Shown here: positions 44,197 through 54,285 of the stretch, one piece after another
How positions within the stretch are numbered: the stretch's first letter is position 1
Layout: each line of letters opens with the position of its first letter
Assembly: GCA_947499635.1 (NCBI GenBank)
Contig: CANMPD010000001.1
Location: forward strand, 186,001 to 250,000
DNA from: an uncultured Paracoccaceae bacterium
GTDB taxonomy: Bacteria > Pseudomonadota > Alphaproteobacteria > Rhodobacterales > Rhodobacteraceae
Length of the DNA stretch: 64,000 nucleotides
Direction of reading: 5' to 3'
The notes under the pieces: generated by a model
The model's input: only the letters and a program-made list of their open reading frames with translations
What the model was told of the DNA's origin: nothing
The model's database searches: none
Program-made: the position numbers and the translations under genes

Positions 44197-44429
44197 TGTC
44201 ATCGGTTCACCGTTTGGCTGAAAAGCTTGCGGAAGATACGTTGAAATTACAAGATGCGCTGCAACAAGACCGTCTTTATATTGAGGTCGCTCAGGTGTTG
44301 AGCGCATCGTCCCAATCTCTTGAGGAAGCCTTTTTGACAGAGATTCGCGTACATCTCGCAGAACGCAATGCTCGTGATTTTTTGAAACGAAAACTTACGA
44401 CTGCCAAGCAAGACTCAAAAGAGAGCTAA
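44196..44429 (+). CDS. short helical protein of unknown function
   Basis: A 77-residue acidic protein predicted to be mostly helical (LAEKLAEDTLKLQDALQQ, SLEEAFLTEIRVHLAERN), ending in a Lys-rich tail. It starts in the TAATG overlap with the hydrolase gene, so it is co-translated, and ends before a strong terminator. I do not recognise a family. The coupling argues that it is a real gene. Confidence 0.6.
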   Translation: MSSVHRLAEKLAEDTLKLQDALQQDRLYIEVAQVLSASSQSLEEAFLTEIRVHLAERNARDFLKRKLTTAKQDSKES

Positions 44430-44435
44430 CCCTAC

Positions 44436-44476
44436 AACGAAAACACCCATAGCAAGCAGCTATGGGTGTTTTCGTT
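44436..44476. terminator. perfect 18-bp-stem bidirectional terminator
   Basis: AACGAAAACACCCATAGC and its exact complement flank the loop AAGCA. The T-rich arm and A-rich arm provide T-tracts on both strands. It separates two convergent transcription units. Confidence 0.88.
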
Positions 44477-44497
44477 ACATTGATATATTTTACTAGA

Positions 44498-46090
44498 TTA
44501 ACTCGCCAACCTGTTTTCCGCGTTGTTTTCATCAAATTGATCGGCTGACGTATGCTCGCGGAAATAGGATAGGTTTTCATTCAATGCACGTGCTTGATCG
44601 TCCATTTGCGCACTCATAGCGGTCATTTCTTCAACCATTGCGGCGTTGGTTTGAGTGGCGTTATCCAGCAAACCTAGGGCATCTGCCATTTCACGTAAGG
44701 CCGATGCCTGCTCGCGAGACGTTCCTGAAATTGCCTGAATGAGTTCAGAGGTCTCCGAAACCCGTGCAACGATCTGATCCAATGCTTCACCTGCGTTGTT
44801 GACCAAATCTGATCCACTACGGACTTGCGTCGCACTTTTGCCAATTAAGTCCTTCACTTCATTCGCCGCATCAGCGGTTCGTTGTGCAAGCGCACGAACT
44901 TCGGCGGCAACAACTGCAAAGCCGCGCCCACTTTCCCCCGCACGTGCGGCCTCAACACCAGCGTTAAGTGCAAGAAGGTTGGTTTGGAACGAAATATCTT
45001 CGATAACGTTGATAATCGTAGAGATTTCGCTGGAAGATGCTTCGATGCTTGACATGGCTTCAACTGCAGATGCCATAACTTTTCCGCTCTTGCGTGCATC
45101 GTCTTGTGCTTGATTTGCTGCAGAACTTGCAGATCCTGCATCTTCGGCACTTTTATTGACTGATGAGCTGAGCTCTTGGAGCGCGCTTGTTGTTTCTGTC
45201 AAAGTTGCCGCCTGAGATTCTGTTCGTTCCGAGAGGCTTTGAACAGAGCCCGCAACCTCTTGGGCCTGATCTCTAAATTCGATTGAGGTATTTTTTGCGG
45301 AGCCGACGCGGTCTATCAAAGCGTCTGCTAGAAGATTAAAATCATTTTTAATTTTCGCGTAGGCCCCAGGGAAGGATTCGTCGATTTTACAGTTGAGCTC
45401 ACCACTTGCCATTCGTGCCAGATGGTCACCTGAGATTTTAACGATACGTTCCGCAGTTTCTTGAGCCTCCTGCGCTTGATCTTCTGCCATTGCTGCGGCT
45501 TGAGCTTGCGCCTCAGCTTCAGCCTGACGTTGGGCGAGCAATTTGTCGGCTTTGATGCGCTGCAATTGAGCCGTAAACAGAACTATAAACTCCATGACAA
45601 CAATGGCTGCGTGGACTGCGGTTCGTTCCAAATTCTCTATAAGGTTAACACTTGGATATACGAGCTTGGGTAAGAAAATGCTCATCGATGCGTGATGTGC
45701 TGCAATAAGAACCGTTGCAAAGATCAGCGACTTTGGGTTGTACAAGGACGAAATAATTGCAAGCATCGCAAAGTACAACATGTGCGTGTCGATTTGAAAT
45801 GCATGTCCGGCGAAAACCGCAGTCAAAAGAGCGCAGTGGCCGATTAGGCTGAAACTTATTAAGAAATCGCGCGTGTCTGCTTTAAGGGTTTTCGCGAAAT
45901 AAGCGATAAGACCGAGCACCAGACTGACAGCCCCAGCCAACTCCCAAGGCATGCTGGGATTTAAGAAGAGCACAGTCAATGCGGGCAACGGAATAAAAAT
46001 CAAATTGGTCAGCTGCAGAACTTTAAATTCTGTGCCCAATTCTGCTGGCGGATTATCCGTTTTGGTAGGCGATAATTGATCTAGCGGCAT
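44498..46090 (-). CDS. membrane methyl-accepting chemotaxis protein
   Basis: This 530-residue chemoreceptor has an N-terminal membrane domain of about six segments (for example LTNLIFIPLPALTVLFLN and AAIVVMEFIVLFTAQLQ) with an HH pair in LIAAHHASMSIFLPKLVYPS. A coiled coil of Ala/Glu/Gln follows, then a HAMP-like segment. The signalling domain has [18 protein letters not shown] and [18 protein letters not shown]. The C-terminus has no NWETF-like pentapeptide. It overlaps a small secreted-protein gene by ten bases, which may encode a ligand-binding partner. Confidence 0.9.
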   Translation of the reverse strand: MPLDQLSPTKTDNPPAELGTEFKVLQLTNLIFIPLPALTVLFLNPSMPWELAGAVSLVLGLIAYFAKTLKADTRDFLISFSLIGHCALLTAVFAGHAFQIDTHMLYFAMLAIISSLYNPKSLIFATVLIAAHHASMSIFLPKLVYPSVNLIENLERTAVHAAIVVMEFIVLFTAQLQRIKADKLLAQRQAEAEAQAQAAAMAEDQAQEAQETAERIVKISGDHLARMASGELNCKIDESFPGAYAKIKNDFNLLADALIDRVGSAKNTSIEFRDQAQEVAGSVQSLSERTESQAATLTETTSALQELSSSVNKSAEDAGSASSAANQAQDDARKSGKVMASAVEAMSSIEASSSEISTIINVIEDISFQTNLLALNAGVEAARAGESGRGFAVVAAEVRALAQRTADAANEVKDLIGKSATQVRSGSDLVNNAGEALDQIVARVSETSELIQAISGTSREQASALREMADALGLLDNATQTNAAMVEEMTAMSAQMDDQARALNENLSYFREHTSADQFDENNAENRLAS

Positions 46091-46377
46091 AGTTCTAAAA
46101 CCTTCTGACCGTTAAGTACGAGTAATGCGCCTGCTTCGCGCAGAGCACCGATATCGTTTTGCGTGTTGATTTGCGTGAAAGCGCCAAACGGGGCAGTTTC
46201 AGGACCGATTAAATCAAGGCCTGCTTTTGTTATGATCGCTTCTGGAGAGGATGCTAGTCCGCTGACAACCAATGCTATATCACCCTGGCCTAAAGACGCA
46301 GGGACGGCAGCGACCCCTAATAAGGGAAGCGCCATTATCGCAAATATTGCACAGATTTGGACAACGAAATTTGACAT
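46081..46377 (-). CDS. small exported protein coupled to a chemoreceptor
   Basis: This 98-residue protein starts with a signal peptide (VVQICAIFAIMALPLLGVAA). A compact mature region follows, with GDIALVVSGLASSPEAIITK and PFGAFTQINTQNDIGALREA. I do not recognise the family. Its end overlaps the start of the chemoreceptor gene by ten bases, so the two are translated together. A periplasmic sensor partner of the receptor is a reasonable guess. A short inverted repeat (CCTCT/AGAGG) lies just upstream. Confidence 0.6.
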   Translation of the reverse strand: MSNFVVQICAIFAIMALPLLGVAAVPASLGQGDIALVVSGLASSPEAIITKAGLDLIGPETAPFGAFTQINTQNDIGALREAGALLVLNGQKVLELCR

Positions 46378-46575
46378 TTATAGACCTCTTGCACGAGAGG
46401 TTGACAAAAAATCGTTCAAAAATGTTTTACGGTCGCTTTGTATCTCGTAAATGTGAGCGGAATGTTGAGCAAGATTTTACGAAAATAGGCCTGAAGCGCG
46501 TGAAATTGACCACTACCCTCCGATTCTATCAAGCTATTATAGAGAATCAGAGAGCAGGAATTAAAATGTGGACAC

Positions 46576-47247
46576 TTAAGGTGCCCAGTGTACTTGGGTT
46601 TCATGTAGCACGGCAGAAATTGGTGCCTCTTGTGGCGAGAGTGTCAATGCACGTTCCAAGGCGTCCTTTTTTGCCTCTCCGAAAATAACCAAATGCTTGG
46701 CGAGAGCTCCGTTTAAAACAGGAGCTGATAAGCTCATACGCACTTCGGGCTGGCTATCTGGGCGCAAAACCATGACTTCTGGTGCAGCATCGTGTAAAGC
46801 TTCGGCAAGACCAGACGTACCGGGAAACAGTGACGCGGTATGCATGTCCTCTCCCATACCCAAAAGCGCGACGGTCAAGGGTCTATAAGGTTTGACAACC
46901 GAGCAAAGTTCCTCAGCGGCAGTTTCCGGTGTGTGCCCTTCACGGAAAAACGGTATGAAATTCGCGGCTGCTGCATTTTGAACCAATAACCGTTCGCGGA
47001 TAAGTTTGGCATTTGACCGTTCATGCCCTTGTGGGACCCAGCGCTCATCAGAGGCCATGACGCTCACGCTGCTCCAGTCCATCTCAACGGCACAAAGTTC
47101 ATCAAAAATTGGCCCTGGAGTTGTTCCACCCGCCAACGCGATAGAAGCCTGTTCCTGAGACTGAAGTTGCGTCTTCAATGTTGTTGCAATTTCGTTTGCA
47201 ACCGCCAAGGTCAAAATCTCGCGGTCGGCATAGGTGTTGAAATTCAT
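46576..47247 (-). CDS. pgl: 6-phosphogluconolactonase
   Basis: A 223-residue enzyme of the glucosamine-6-phosphate isomerase-like fold that hydrolyses 6-phosphogluconolactone in the pentose phosphate/Entner-Doudoroff route. It has IALAGGTTPGPIFDELC, VMASDERWVPQGHERSN and ALLGMGEDMHTASLFPG, all family marks. GAGGTAAC precedes the ATG. zwf and pgi are not in the window. 198 bases with no gene I can support separate it from the secreted-protein gene. Confidence 0.9.
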   Translation of the reverse strand: MNFNTYADREILTLAVANEIATTLKTQLQSQEQASIALAGGTTPGPIFDELCAVEMDWSSVSVMASDERWVPQGHERSNAKLIRERLLVQNAAAANFIPFFREGHTPETAAEELCSVVKPYRPLTVALLGMGEDMHTASLFPGTSGLAEALHDAAPEVMVLRPDSQPEVRMSLSAPVLNGALAKHLVIFGEAKKDALERALTLSPQEAPISAVLHETQVHWAP

Positions 47248-47462
47248 AGAAGTTACCTCAAGGGAAATTTAAACGGTTTAGGGATGCGGTCTCGTTGCAT
47301 CATTTTGCGCTAACATAAGCAAAAGAAGCCCCCTGTGCAAAGGGATGCTTCACCAACGGTTTAATGGTTTGCATATCACAGGGAGAACACTTGCACCTGA
47401 TATGTGGTTACTGATAGGATGGTGACACAAAATATTGACCTTAAGAAGAGCAGGCTGCCAAC

Positions 47463-50204
47463 GTGAGCGATACGCCGGAAACTCCTGAGAACCAAGACGA
47501 AAACCGTCCACAGCGTCCAGTATACGACGGTCCACGCGTCTCAATTGAATCCGAGATGAAAACCTCGTATCTCGATTATGCGATGTCGGTCATTGTCAGT
47601 CGCGCAATTCCTGATTTACGTGACGGTTTAAAGCCCGTTCACCGTCGTATTCTTTATGCTATGCATGAGACCGGCAACACGCACGATAAGACATATCGTA
47701 AATCCGCGCGTCCCGTTGGCGATGTAATGGGTAAGTATCACCCACATGGTGATGGCGCGATTTACGATGCGCTGGTGCGAATGGCACAGGATTTCTCTAT
47801 GTCTCTACCACTGCTTGATGGGCAGGGTAATTTTGGGTCAATGGACGGCGATAATCCGGCCGCGATGCGCTATACCGAGGTTCGCATGGATAAGCCCGCG
47901 AGCTTTATGCTGGCGGATATCGAAAAAGAAACCGTTGATTTTCAAGACAACTACGACGGTAAAGATCGAGAGCCAACCGTGCTCCCTGCCCGCTTCCCAA
48001 ATATGTTGGTGAATGGTGCTGGTGGTATTGCTGTGGGTATGGCAACCAATATTCCTCCACACAATTTGGGCGAAGTGATCAATGCAACGCTCGCATTGAT
48101 CGACGACCCTGATTTGACCACTGAACAACTGATCGACTATGTGCCTGGCCCGGATTTCCCAACCGGTGCGCTGATGCTTGGTCGTTCCGGTGCGCGCAAA
48201 GCTTACCTCGAAGGGCGTGGCAGTGTTATTATTCGTGCCAAAACACGTGTCGAAGAAATCCGAAAAGATCGATACGCAATCGTCGTGGACGAGATCCCCT
48301 ATCAGGTCAACAAAGCATCAATGATCGAGAAAATCGCGGAACAGGTTCGCGATAAAAAGATCGAAGGCGTTGCTCATGTTCAAGATGAATCTGATCGCAA
48401 TGGTGTGCGTGTTGTTGTTGAATTAAAACGCGATGCAACGCCGGAAGTTGTGTTGAATCAACTCTATCGCTTTACACCGATGCAAACCTCGTTTGGGTGT
48501 AATATGCTCGCGTTGAATGGTGGGCGCCCTGAGCAGTTGACGCTGCGCAAATTCCTGACGTCTTTCATAGATTTCCGTGAAGATGTTGTTGCCCGTCGCA
48601 CCGCATATTTGCTGCGAAAAGCGCGCGAACGCAGCCATATCCTGTGTGGTTTGGCCGTTGCTGTCACCAATGTCGATGAAGTTGTCGCAACAATTCGTGC
48701 CTCAGCAGATGCAGCCGAGGCACGGTTTAAGCTGATGGAACGTCGCTGGCCTGCTGCGGATATTGCTGGATACATCCGTTTGATCGACGATCCGACCCAC
48801 ACAATGAATGATGACGGGACATACAACCTATCCGAGGCCCAAGCGCGCGCCATTCTTGAACTGCGCCTACAGCGTTTGACACAGATTGGTGTCAAAGAAG
48901 TCACGGATGAGTTGGAAGAACTTGCGCTTAAGATCAAGGAATACCTTGATATTCTGTCATCTCGTGAACGTATCATGGGCATCATTGCGGATGAGTTAAG
49001 CGAAGTGCGTGATGGCTTTGCCGTTCCACGTCGGACTGAGATCGTTGACTGGTCTGGCGACATGGAAGACGAAGATCTCATTGAACGCGAAGATATGGTT
49101 GTGACCGTCACATCTGGTGGCTACATTAAACGTACGCCTTTGGTCGATTTTCGCGCGCAAAAACGTGGTGGAAAAGGCATCTCGGGGATGCAAACCAAAG
49201 AAGAAGATGTTGTCACCAATCTCTTTGTTGCCAACACACACACACAGCTATTGTTCTTCACCACAGATGGCATGGTTTACAAACTCAAAACCTGGCGCCT
49301 CCCCCAATCTGGGCGGACCGGCAAAGGCAAGGCAATTGTGAACATTCTTCCGATCCCAACAGGGGTCTCTATCGCAGCCATTATGCCCGTTGACCGCGCC
49401 GAGGATGAATGGGCTGATCTACAGATTATGTTCGCCACATCAGCCGGCACCGTACGTCGTAACCGTTTGTCAGATTTTACAAATGTCATGCGCAACGGTA
49501 AAATTGCCATGAAGTTTGATGAGGAAAATAAAGATACCAAGCTGATCAATGCGCGTATCTGCTCTGAAGACGATGATATCATGTTGGTGACCAACACAGG
49601 ACGTGCCATTCGCTTCCCATCAACCGAGGTTCGCGTGTTTAACTCACGTAATTCTTTGGGCGTCCGCGGCATTAAACTTGGCGATAGTGATGAAGTGGTG
49701 TCAATGTCGGTTATTCGCCATTTCGATGCCTCACCCGAAGAACGTGTCGCATATCTCAAACAACGTCGTCTTATGGCCGGTGTGACTGAGGAACCTGAAA
49801 CAGACGAAGATGAAGTGGCCGAAGGCAGCTTGTCACCAGAACGCTACGCCGAAATGTCTGCGGTTGAGAACCTGATCCTGACCATCACATCTGGCGGGGC
49901 CGGCAAGCTATCATCCAGCCATGACTATCCTGTCCGAGGTCGGGGTGGCATGGGTGTTACGGCCATGGACAAGGCAATGCGGGGCGGATCTTTGGTTGCA
50001 TCCTTCCCGGTCGATATGGATGATCAAATCATGCTTGCGACCTCCAAGGGTCAATCTATTCGCGTGCCCGTAGATGGTATTTCCTTCCGGTCGCGATCTG
50101 CTGGCGGCGTCCGCGTATTCAACACAGGCGCCGGCGAAGAGGTTGTCTCGGTTGCTTGGATCGCGGAAAATAGCGACGAAGATACTGAGGATAGCGAAGG
50201 TTAA
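47463..50204 (+). CDS. gyrA: DNA gyrase subunit A with Gly at the quinolone-site Ser83 position
   Basis: A 913-residue GTG-started protein. The winged-helix region reads [20 protein letters not shown]; the DNA-cleaving Tyr is in [10 protein letters not shown]. The C-terminal beta-pinwheel holds the GyrA-box RGGKGISG in [13 protein letters not shown]. Together with GyrB it introduces negative supercoils. At the place of E. coli Ser83 (HPHGDSAVYD) this protein has Gly, while Asp87 is kept. Length is slightly above the E. coli value of 875. AAGAGCAGG lies upstream of the start. Confidence 0.96.
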   Translation: MSDTPETPENQDENRPQRPVYDGPRVSIESEMKTSYLDYAMSVIVSRAIPDLRDGLKPVHRRILYAMHETGNTHDKTYRKSARPVGDVMGKYHPHGDGAIYDALVRMAQDFSMSLPLLDGQGNFGSMDGDNPAAMRYTEVRMDKPASFMLADIEKETVDFQDNYDGKDREPTVLPARFPNMLVNGAGGIAVGMATNIPPHNLGEVINATLALIDDPDLTTEQLIDYVPGPDFPTGALMLGRSGARKAYLEGRGSVIIRAKTRVEEIRKDRYAIVVDEIPYQVNKASMIEKIAEQVRDKKIEGVAHVQDESDRNGVRVVVELKRDATPEVVLNQLYRFTPMQTSFGCNMLALNGGRPEQLTLRKFLTSFIDFREDVVARRTAYLLRKARERSHILCGLAVAVTNVDEVVATIRASADAAEARFKLMERRWPAADIAGYIRLIDDPTHTMNDDGTYNLSEAQARAILELRLQRLTQIGVKEVTDELEELALKIKEYLDILSSRERIMGIIADELSEVRDGFAVPRRTEIVDWSGDMEDEDLIEREDMVVTVTSGGYIKRTPLVDFRAQKRGGKGISGMQTKEEDVVTNLFVANTHTQLLFFTTDGMVYKLKTWRLPQSGRTGKGKAIVNILPIPTGVSIAAIMPVDRAEDEWADLQIMFATSAGTVRRNRLSDFTNVMRNGKIAMKFDEENKDTKLINARICSEDDDIMLVTNTGRAIRFPSTEVRVFNSRNSLGVRGIKLGDSDEVVSMSVIRHFDASPEERVAYLKQRRLMAGVTEEPETDEDEVAEGSLSPERYAEMSAVENLILTITSGGAGKLSSSHDYPVRGRGGMGVTAMDKAMRGGSLVASFPVDMDDQIMLATSKGQSIRVPVDGISFRSRSAGGVRVFNTGAGEEVVSVAWIAENSDEDTEDSEG

Positions 50205-50232
50205 TTCTATTAACCCTAAAGATGATTTGACC

Positions 50233-50260
50233 AAGCCGCTCTCGTTTCGAGGGCGGCTTT
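50233..50260 (+). terminator. terminator of gyrA
   Basis: AAGCCGCTCTCG/CGAGGGCGGCTT form a 12-bp stem with one wobble pair and loop TTT. The stem ends in TTTT, 29 bases after the gyrA stop. Confidence 0.8.
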
Positions 50261-50320
50261 TACGGCTTTATCATCTTTGTGATGCAAACTGTGCCTGTTT
50301 CATTGCACGGAGGGCATGGC

Positions 50321-50671
50321 ATGAATCTTTATCACTGCCAGATTGATCTGCATCACGAGGCCAAAGCTTTGGCCTTTTCCAGCGCTGTTGAGCAATGGAT
50401 GGGGTATTTAAAACAACGTGGTGTGATCAGTGAATGGCGTCTGTTACGGCGGAAATTGAACCTGGCCAGCGACTCATGTCGCGACTTTTTGCTTGAAATC
50501 CAATTCGAAGACATGATCCAATTGGATAGTGCGTTCAAAGTCCTTGGCGAACATGACGAAGCGGTTGAGCGTTTATATAACACCGTAACTGCGTTTATCG
50601 CGGCCAGCGATTCTGGACTTTATCGTGTATTTCCTGACCCGGAACGTGCGGAACGGATGGCGCTGATTTAG
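50321..50671 (+). CDS. DUF6614-like small conserved protein
   Basis: From ATG 50321, with GGAGGG before it, the protein has 116 residues. An earlier in-frame ATG would add 14 residues unlike the family. It has QIDLHHEAKALAFSSAVEQW, WRLLRRKLNLASDSCRDFLL and FEDMIQLDSAFKVLGEHDE. Such Dabb/ferredoxin-fold-like small proteins occur widely in Rhodobacterales after gyrA. The function is unknown; the family assignment is from recall only. Confidence 0.6.
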   Translation: MNLYHCQIDLHHEAKALAFSSAVEQWMGYLKQRGVISEWRLLRRKLNLASDSCRDFLLEIQFEDMIQLDSAFKVLGEHDEAVERLYNTVTAFIAASDSGLYRVFPDPERAERMALI

Positions 50672-50686
50672 CGCCATCAAATCCAG

Positions 50687-52159
50687 TTATAAATCGTAAA
50701 GTTCGCCAAATTTACGCTCAAGATACGTGATAAGCGGTGCGTGATCCGGAGCGGAGCCAGTCGCGTGTTCGATCGTCGCACGTGGTGATCGCAACCCGCC
50801 ATGTTGTTGTAGATTTGTCCGCAACCATCCGGTCGCCGCCGACGTGTCTCCGCGTGCTATCTGATCATCAAGATCGGTCACATCGCGCGTTAACGCATCA
50901 TAAAGGCAACCGGAATAGACGTTCCCAAGAGAATATGTTGGGAAATAACCAAACAAACCAACCGACCAGTGCACGTCTTGCAAACATCCATTGGATGGCT
51001 TGTCGACAGCATATCCAAAATCAGCTTTGAACCGATCATTCCACGCACCTTCTAGATCTGAGACCGCCAAATCACCAGACATCAAGGCACGCTCAAGATC
51101 AAAACGCAGCATGATATGGAGATTATACTGTAGTTCGTCAGCCTCTGTGCGAATGTAGCCATTTTGAACCGCGTTAACCGTTGCGTAAAATACGTCGGCA
51201 TTTTCAATTCCAAAATCCCCAAAGCTCGCGCGCATTTGCTCAAACAACCAACCTGTAAAAGCTCGGCTGCGCCCTAATTGGTTTTCGTAAATCCGGCTCT
51301 GGCTTTCGTGAACACCCATCGACACCCCATGACCGAGCGGGGTCAGAAGGTAGGATTGATCGATGTTTTGCTCGTAACACGCATGACCAACTTCGTGAAT
51401 AGTTGAATAGAAACAGTTGAACGGGTCTGTTTCCGCTGTGCGCGTCGTGATGCGCACGTCCAAACCGCTGCCAGAACTAAATGGGTGCACAGCCTTATCG
51501 ATACGGCCGTAGTCAAAGTTATAGCCAAAGGCTGCAGCCAACTTTGTAGAAATTGCCATTTGTTTGTCGATATCAAACGACCCAGACAGTGATTTTACAG
51601 CTGGCTTGTCCAAGACACGTGCCCGTAAATCCACCAATGACGGGCGCATTGCATCAAAGATTTTTGCGATATCTGAACCCGTTGTGCCCTGTTCATAATC
51701 TTGAACCATTGCGTCATAAACATCACCACCCGCAGCGAGAGCCTGACCTTCTTCGCGCTTAAGGCGAACAACTTCCTCAAGAACTGGTGTGAACGCAGCT
51801 ACGTCTTCCGCGGCGCGTGCAGCAGCCCACTTACCCTGTGCCTCAGATGTGACCTGTGCGATGCGACGTGCGAGGTCTGCTGGAATTTTCAAGCTTCGCT
51901 CATAGGATCGGCGAATGTCGCGTAAAATAGCACTGCCACGTTCGTCAGGTGCTGTTGCCTCGGATAACCACTCTGCAATGCGTGGGGCCGAACGGCGCGC
52001 ATGCAACACGCCCTCAATCGCAGCCATTTCCTCACCACGTTGCGGCGCGGCACCTCGTGGCATCACTGTTTCCTGGTCCCAGCCTAAACGCCCGGCGATT
52101 TGTCCAAGTGCCTGCGTGTCGCGCTCAAAGGCAACCAATGCGTCAAATGCAGTCGTCAT
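50687..52159 (-). CDS. carboxypeptidase M32 (thermostable carboxypeptidase 1 type)
   Basis: From ATG 52159 the protein has 490 residues. The frame extends 54 codons upstream into ctaA and is rejected there. The zinc motif HEVGHACYEQ (HExxH) and SMGVHESQSRIYENQLGRS carry the metal ligands and catalytic Glu. The family removes C-terminal residues from peptides in the cytoplasm. It follows ctaA at two bases on the same strand, so the two share a transcript. Confidence 0.92.
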   Translation of the reverse strand: MTTAFDALVAFERDTQALGQIAGRLGWDQETVMPRGAAPQRGEEMAAIEGVLHARRSAPRIAEWLSEATAPDERGSAILRDIRRSYERSLKIPADLARRIAQVTSEAQGKWAAARAAEDVAAFTPVLEEVVRLKREEGQALAAGGDVYDAMVQDYEQGTTGSDIAKIFDAMRPSLVDLRARVLDKPAVKSLSGSFDIDKQMAISTKLAAAFGYNFDYGRIDKAVHPFSSGSGLDVRITTRTAETDPFNCFYSTIHEVGHACYEQNIDQSYLLTPLGHGVSMGVHESQSRIYENQLGRSRAFTGWLFEQMRASFGDFGIENADVFYATVNAVQNGYIRTEADELQYNLHIMLRFDLERALMSGDLAVSDLEGAWNDRFKADFGYAVDKPSNGCLQDVHWSVGLFGYFPTYSLGNVYSGCLYDALTRDVTDLDDQIARGDTSAATGWLRTNLQQHGGLRSPRATIEHATGSAPDHAPLITYLERKFGELYDL

Positions 52160-52161
52160 AA

Positions 52162-53307
52162 TTAATTTCCCTTGAGTGAAGTTGCAATCGGGTAGGCAGA
52201 TAGGAAACGTGCTCGTAGGATGGTAACCCAAAGTCCTACAGCAACAAGTTGATGTAAACTGGCCAAATTTACAGGCGCCCCGTGAAGAACAGTCACGATG
52301 CCCAATAAAACTTGTAAACACAGAGTTGCAAAAACAAGGTTAAACGCAGCACGCGTCTTGGGGTGAGCACTACGGCGACCGCGCAGCCATGTAAGGCAAC
52401 CAAATACACACAGAAGATACCCGGTCACACGGTGGATAAATTGCACCAAGCCTGGGTTTTCAAAGAGGTTTTTCCAACCTAATTCGACAATCCAAACACT
52501 GGGTGGTAATATTTGACCGCCCATCAAGGGCCAATCCGTGTAGGATCGACCTGCATCAATACCAGCGACCAATGCGCCTAAGACGATTTGCACAAAAGCA
52601 AAATGCAACAAACCCGTCGATAGACCATATATCTTGGGTTCTTTCAGGCGGCGGGCCTGTAAAAGCTCACGGTCGGGACGTATAAGTCCTAGCATATACC
52701 AATACAGAACGCCCAATATAATAAATGCGAGACCAAGGTGTGTGGCCAAACGGTAGGATGCCACGGCTGTCATCCCTTCACCCTGCGTGACACCAGAATG
52801 GACCATCCACCAACCAATTGCGCCCTGTAAGCCTATTAGCACACCTGGGACAAATAGGCGCACAGTCCACCCTGTTGGGATAACACGCGTCACAAGAAAG
52901 CCTATAAAACCGACAAGTGCGACAAGACCAGTTACCCGACCCAGCTGACGATGTCCCCATTCCCACCAATATATATTTTTAAAATCAGATAGTTCCATCC
53001 ATTGATTCATAATCTGATATTGGTCGATCGCCTTATATTTCTCGAATTCAACAAGCCAGTCGGCTTGGTTCATAGGTGGCAAGGCACCTGTAAACGGGCG
53101 CCATTCTGTAATGGAAAGGCCACTATCGGTCAGGCGGGTCAGCCCTCCGACAAAAATCATTGCGACGACAAGGACGAACAACAGCCCCAACCAGATCCGG
53201 ATTAGCAATCGTGCATGTCCCGTATCTTTCTCGATCAACCCAGCTTTGGCGGTGTGTGTCGGTTTTTGAGGTTCCGACACCTCTTCAAAAATGCTGCGCT
53301 TGCTCAT
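52162..53307 (-). CDS. ctaA: heme A synthase (CtaA/COX15)
   Basis: A 381-residue membrane protein with about eight spans. It begins with a polar N-terminus, then LLIRIWLGLLFVLVVAMIFVG, GLTRLTDSGLSITEWRP, EWGHRQLGRVTGLVALVGF and later QFIHRVTGYLLCVFG. These hold the conserved heme-ligand histidines. It oxidises heme O to heme A for cytochrome c oxidase. The COX15-like length is typical of alphaproteobacteria. GAGGCC precedes the ATG at 53307; a GTG one codon earlier is possible. Confidence 0.94.
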   Translation of the reverse strand: MSKRSIFEEVSEPQKPTHTAKAGLIEKDTGHARLLIRIWLGLLFVLVVAMIFVGGLTRLTDSGLSITEWRPFTGALPPMNQADWLVEFEKYKAIDQYQIMNQWMELSDFKNIYWWEWGHRQLGRVTGLVALVGFIGFLVTRVIPTGWTVRLFVPGVLIGLQGAIGWWMVHSGVTQGEGMTAVASYRLATHLGLAFIILGVLYWYMLGLIRPDRELLQARRLKEPKIYGLSTGLLHFAFVQIVLGALVAGIDAGRSYTDWPLMGGQILPPSVWIVELGWKNLFENPGLVQFIHRVTGYLLCVFGCLTWLRGRRSAHPKTRAAFNLVFATLCLQVLLGIVTVLHGAPVNLASLHQLVAVGLWVTILRARFLSAYPIATSLKGN

Positions 53308-53370
53308 CACTGGCCTCTCTCGTCGTTAACGTGGCGCTAGGTTCTGTAACACCCTGCGTCTAGGGGACAA

Positions 53371-54120
53371 TTAGTCTTTGCTGTGTTCTTTCCAACGGAC
53401 CATTTGTCGCATGATACCGTGAAGCATTTGCACGTCAGCACGGGTCAGGCGCATGCGGCTCCAGAGATTACGAAACACGGTTTTCATCCCCGGTGCCTTT
53501 TCTGGTGGATAGAAATACCCGGCGTCTACAAGACGGTCTTCGTAATGCGTTACCAAAGCCTCGATTTCGGAGTTGGTTGCCCAATCGGATTTTCCAAGTT
53601 CAAAGGTTTCCTCAGCCACGGTCTCGGCTTGGCGCTTCCACTCGTAGCTGGTGAGCAGCACACATTGCGCGAGATTGAGCGAAGCGAATTCAGGGTTTAC
53701 CGGCACGGTTATAATGGCATTTGCACGGGCAATATCGTCATTTTCCAATCCCGCGCGCTCTGGGCCAAACATCACTGCCACCGTTTCGCCCTTGGCAATC
53801 AGCTCGGCCGCTTTTTTCATCGCACCTTCTGGGGTGAAAACAGGTTTGGTCAACTCACGTGGACGGGCAGTGGTTGCAAATACATAGGTACAGTCAGCAA
53901 GTGCGTCAGGTAGATCCGCGGTCAGCTTTGCCTCATCCAGCAACCGCCCTGCCCCAGATGCCATTGCCACGGATTTTGGGTTTGGCCAGCCATCACGCGG
54001 AGCAACGATACGCATCCGGTCCAGACCAAAATTCCACATCGCACGGGCTGCTGCACCGATATTCTCGCCCATTTGCGGACGTACCAAGACAAATGATGGT
54101 TGCGGGGTTTCGCTGGGCAT
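53371..54120 (-). CDS. trmJ: tRNA (cytidine/uridine-2'-O-)-methyltransferase TrmJ
   Basis: A 249-residue SPOUT methyltransferase with FVLVRPQMGENIGAAARAM, FGLDRMRIV, VAVMFGPERAGLENDD (SAM-binding knot) and NLAQCVLLTSYEWKR. TrmJ methylates position 32 of several tRNAs. ATG 54120 has AGAGG five bases upstream, and a TTG six codons earlier is less likely. It lies 63 bases upstream of ctaA on the same strand. Confidence 0.88.
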   Translation of the reverse strand: MPSETPQPSFVLVRPQMGENIGAAARAMWNFGLDRMRIVAPRDGWPNPKSVAMASGAGRLLDEAKLTADLPDALADCTYVFATTARPRELTKPVFTPEGAMKKAAELIAKGETVAVMFGPERAGLENDDIARANAIITVPVNPEFASLNLAQCVLLTSYEWKRQAETVAEETFELGKSDWATNSEIEALVTHYEDRLVDAGYFYPPEKAPGMKTVFRNLWSRMRLTRADVQMLHGIMRQMVRWKEHSKD

Positions 54121-54285
54121 TCGGACCTCTTCTGACAAAAGTGCACTACGCTCTACTGATCTGTACTGGCTGCGGCAAGGGGATTGCTGCTAAATTCTGA
54201 GGTATTGCGACCCAAATCCTTGCATCAGCCGCAAATCTGGGTAGATACGCGATCAGTATAGGTAAATCACGTCAGGAGATCAGAT

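Noticed and set aside
46272-46688. Plus-strand open frame of 138 codons
   Set aside because: It covers the start of the secreted-protein gene, the intergenic gap and the end of pgl; its composition is unlike a protein and it has no ribosome site.
50687-52321. Longer start for the M32 carboxypeptidase
   Set aside because: The extra 54 residues lie inside ctaA and are Cys-rich; ATG 52159 starts at the family's usual N-terminus.
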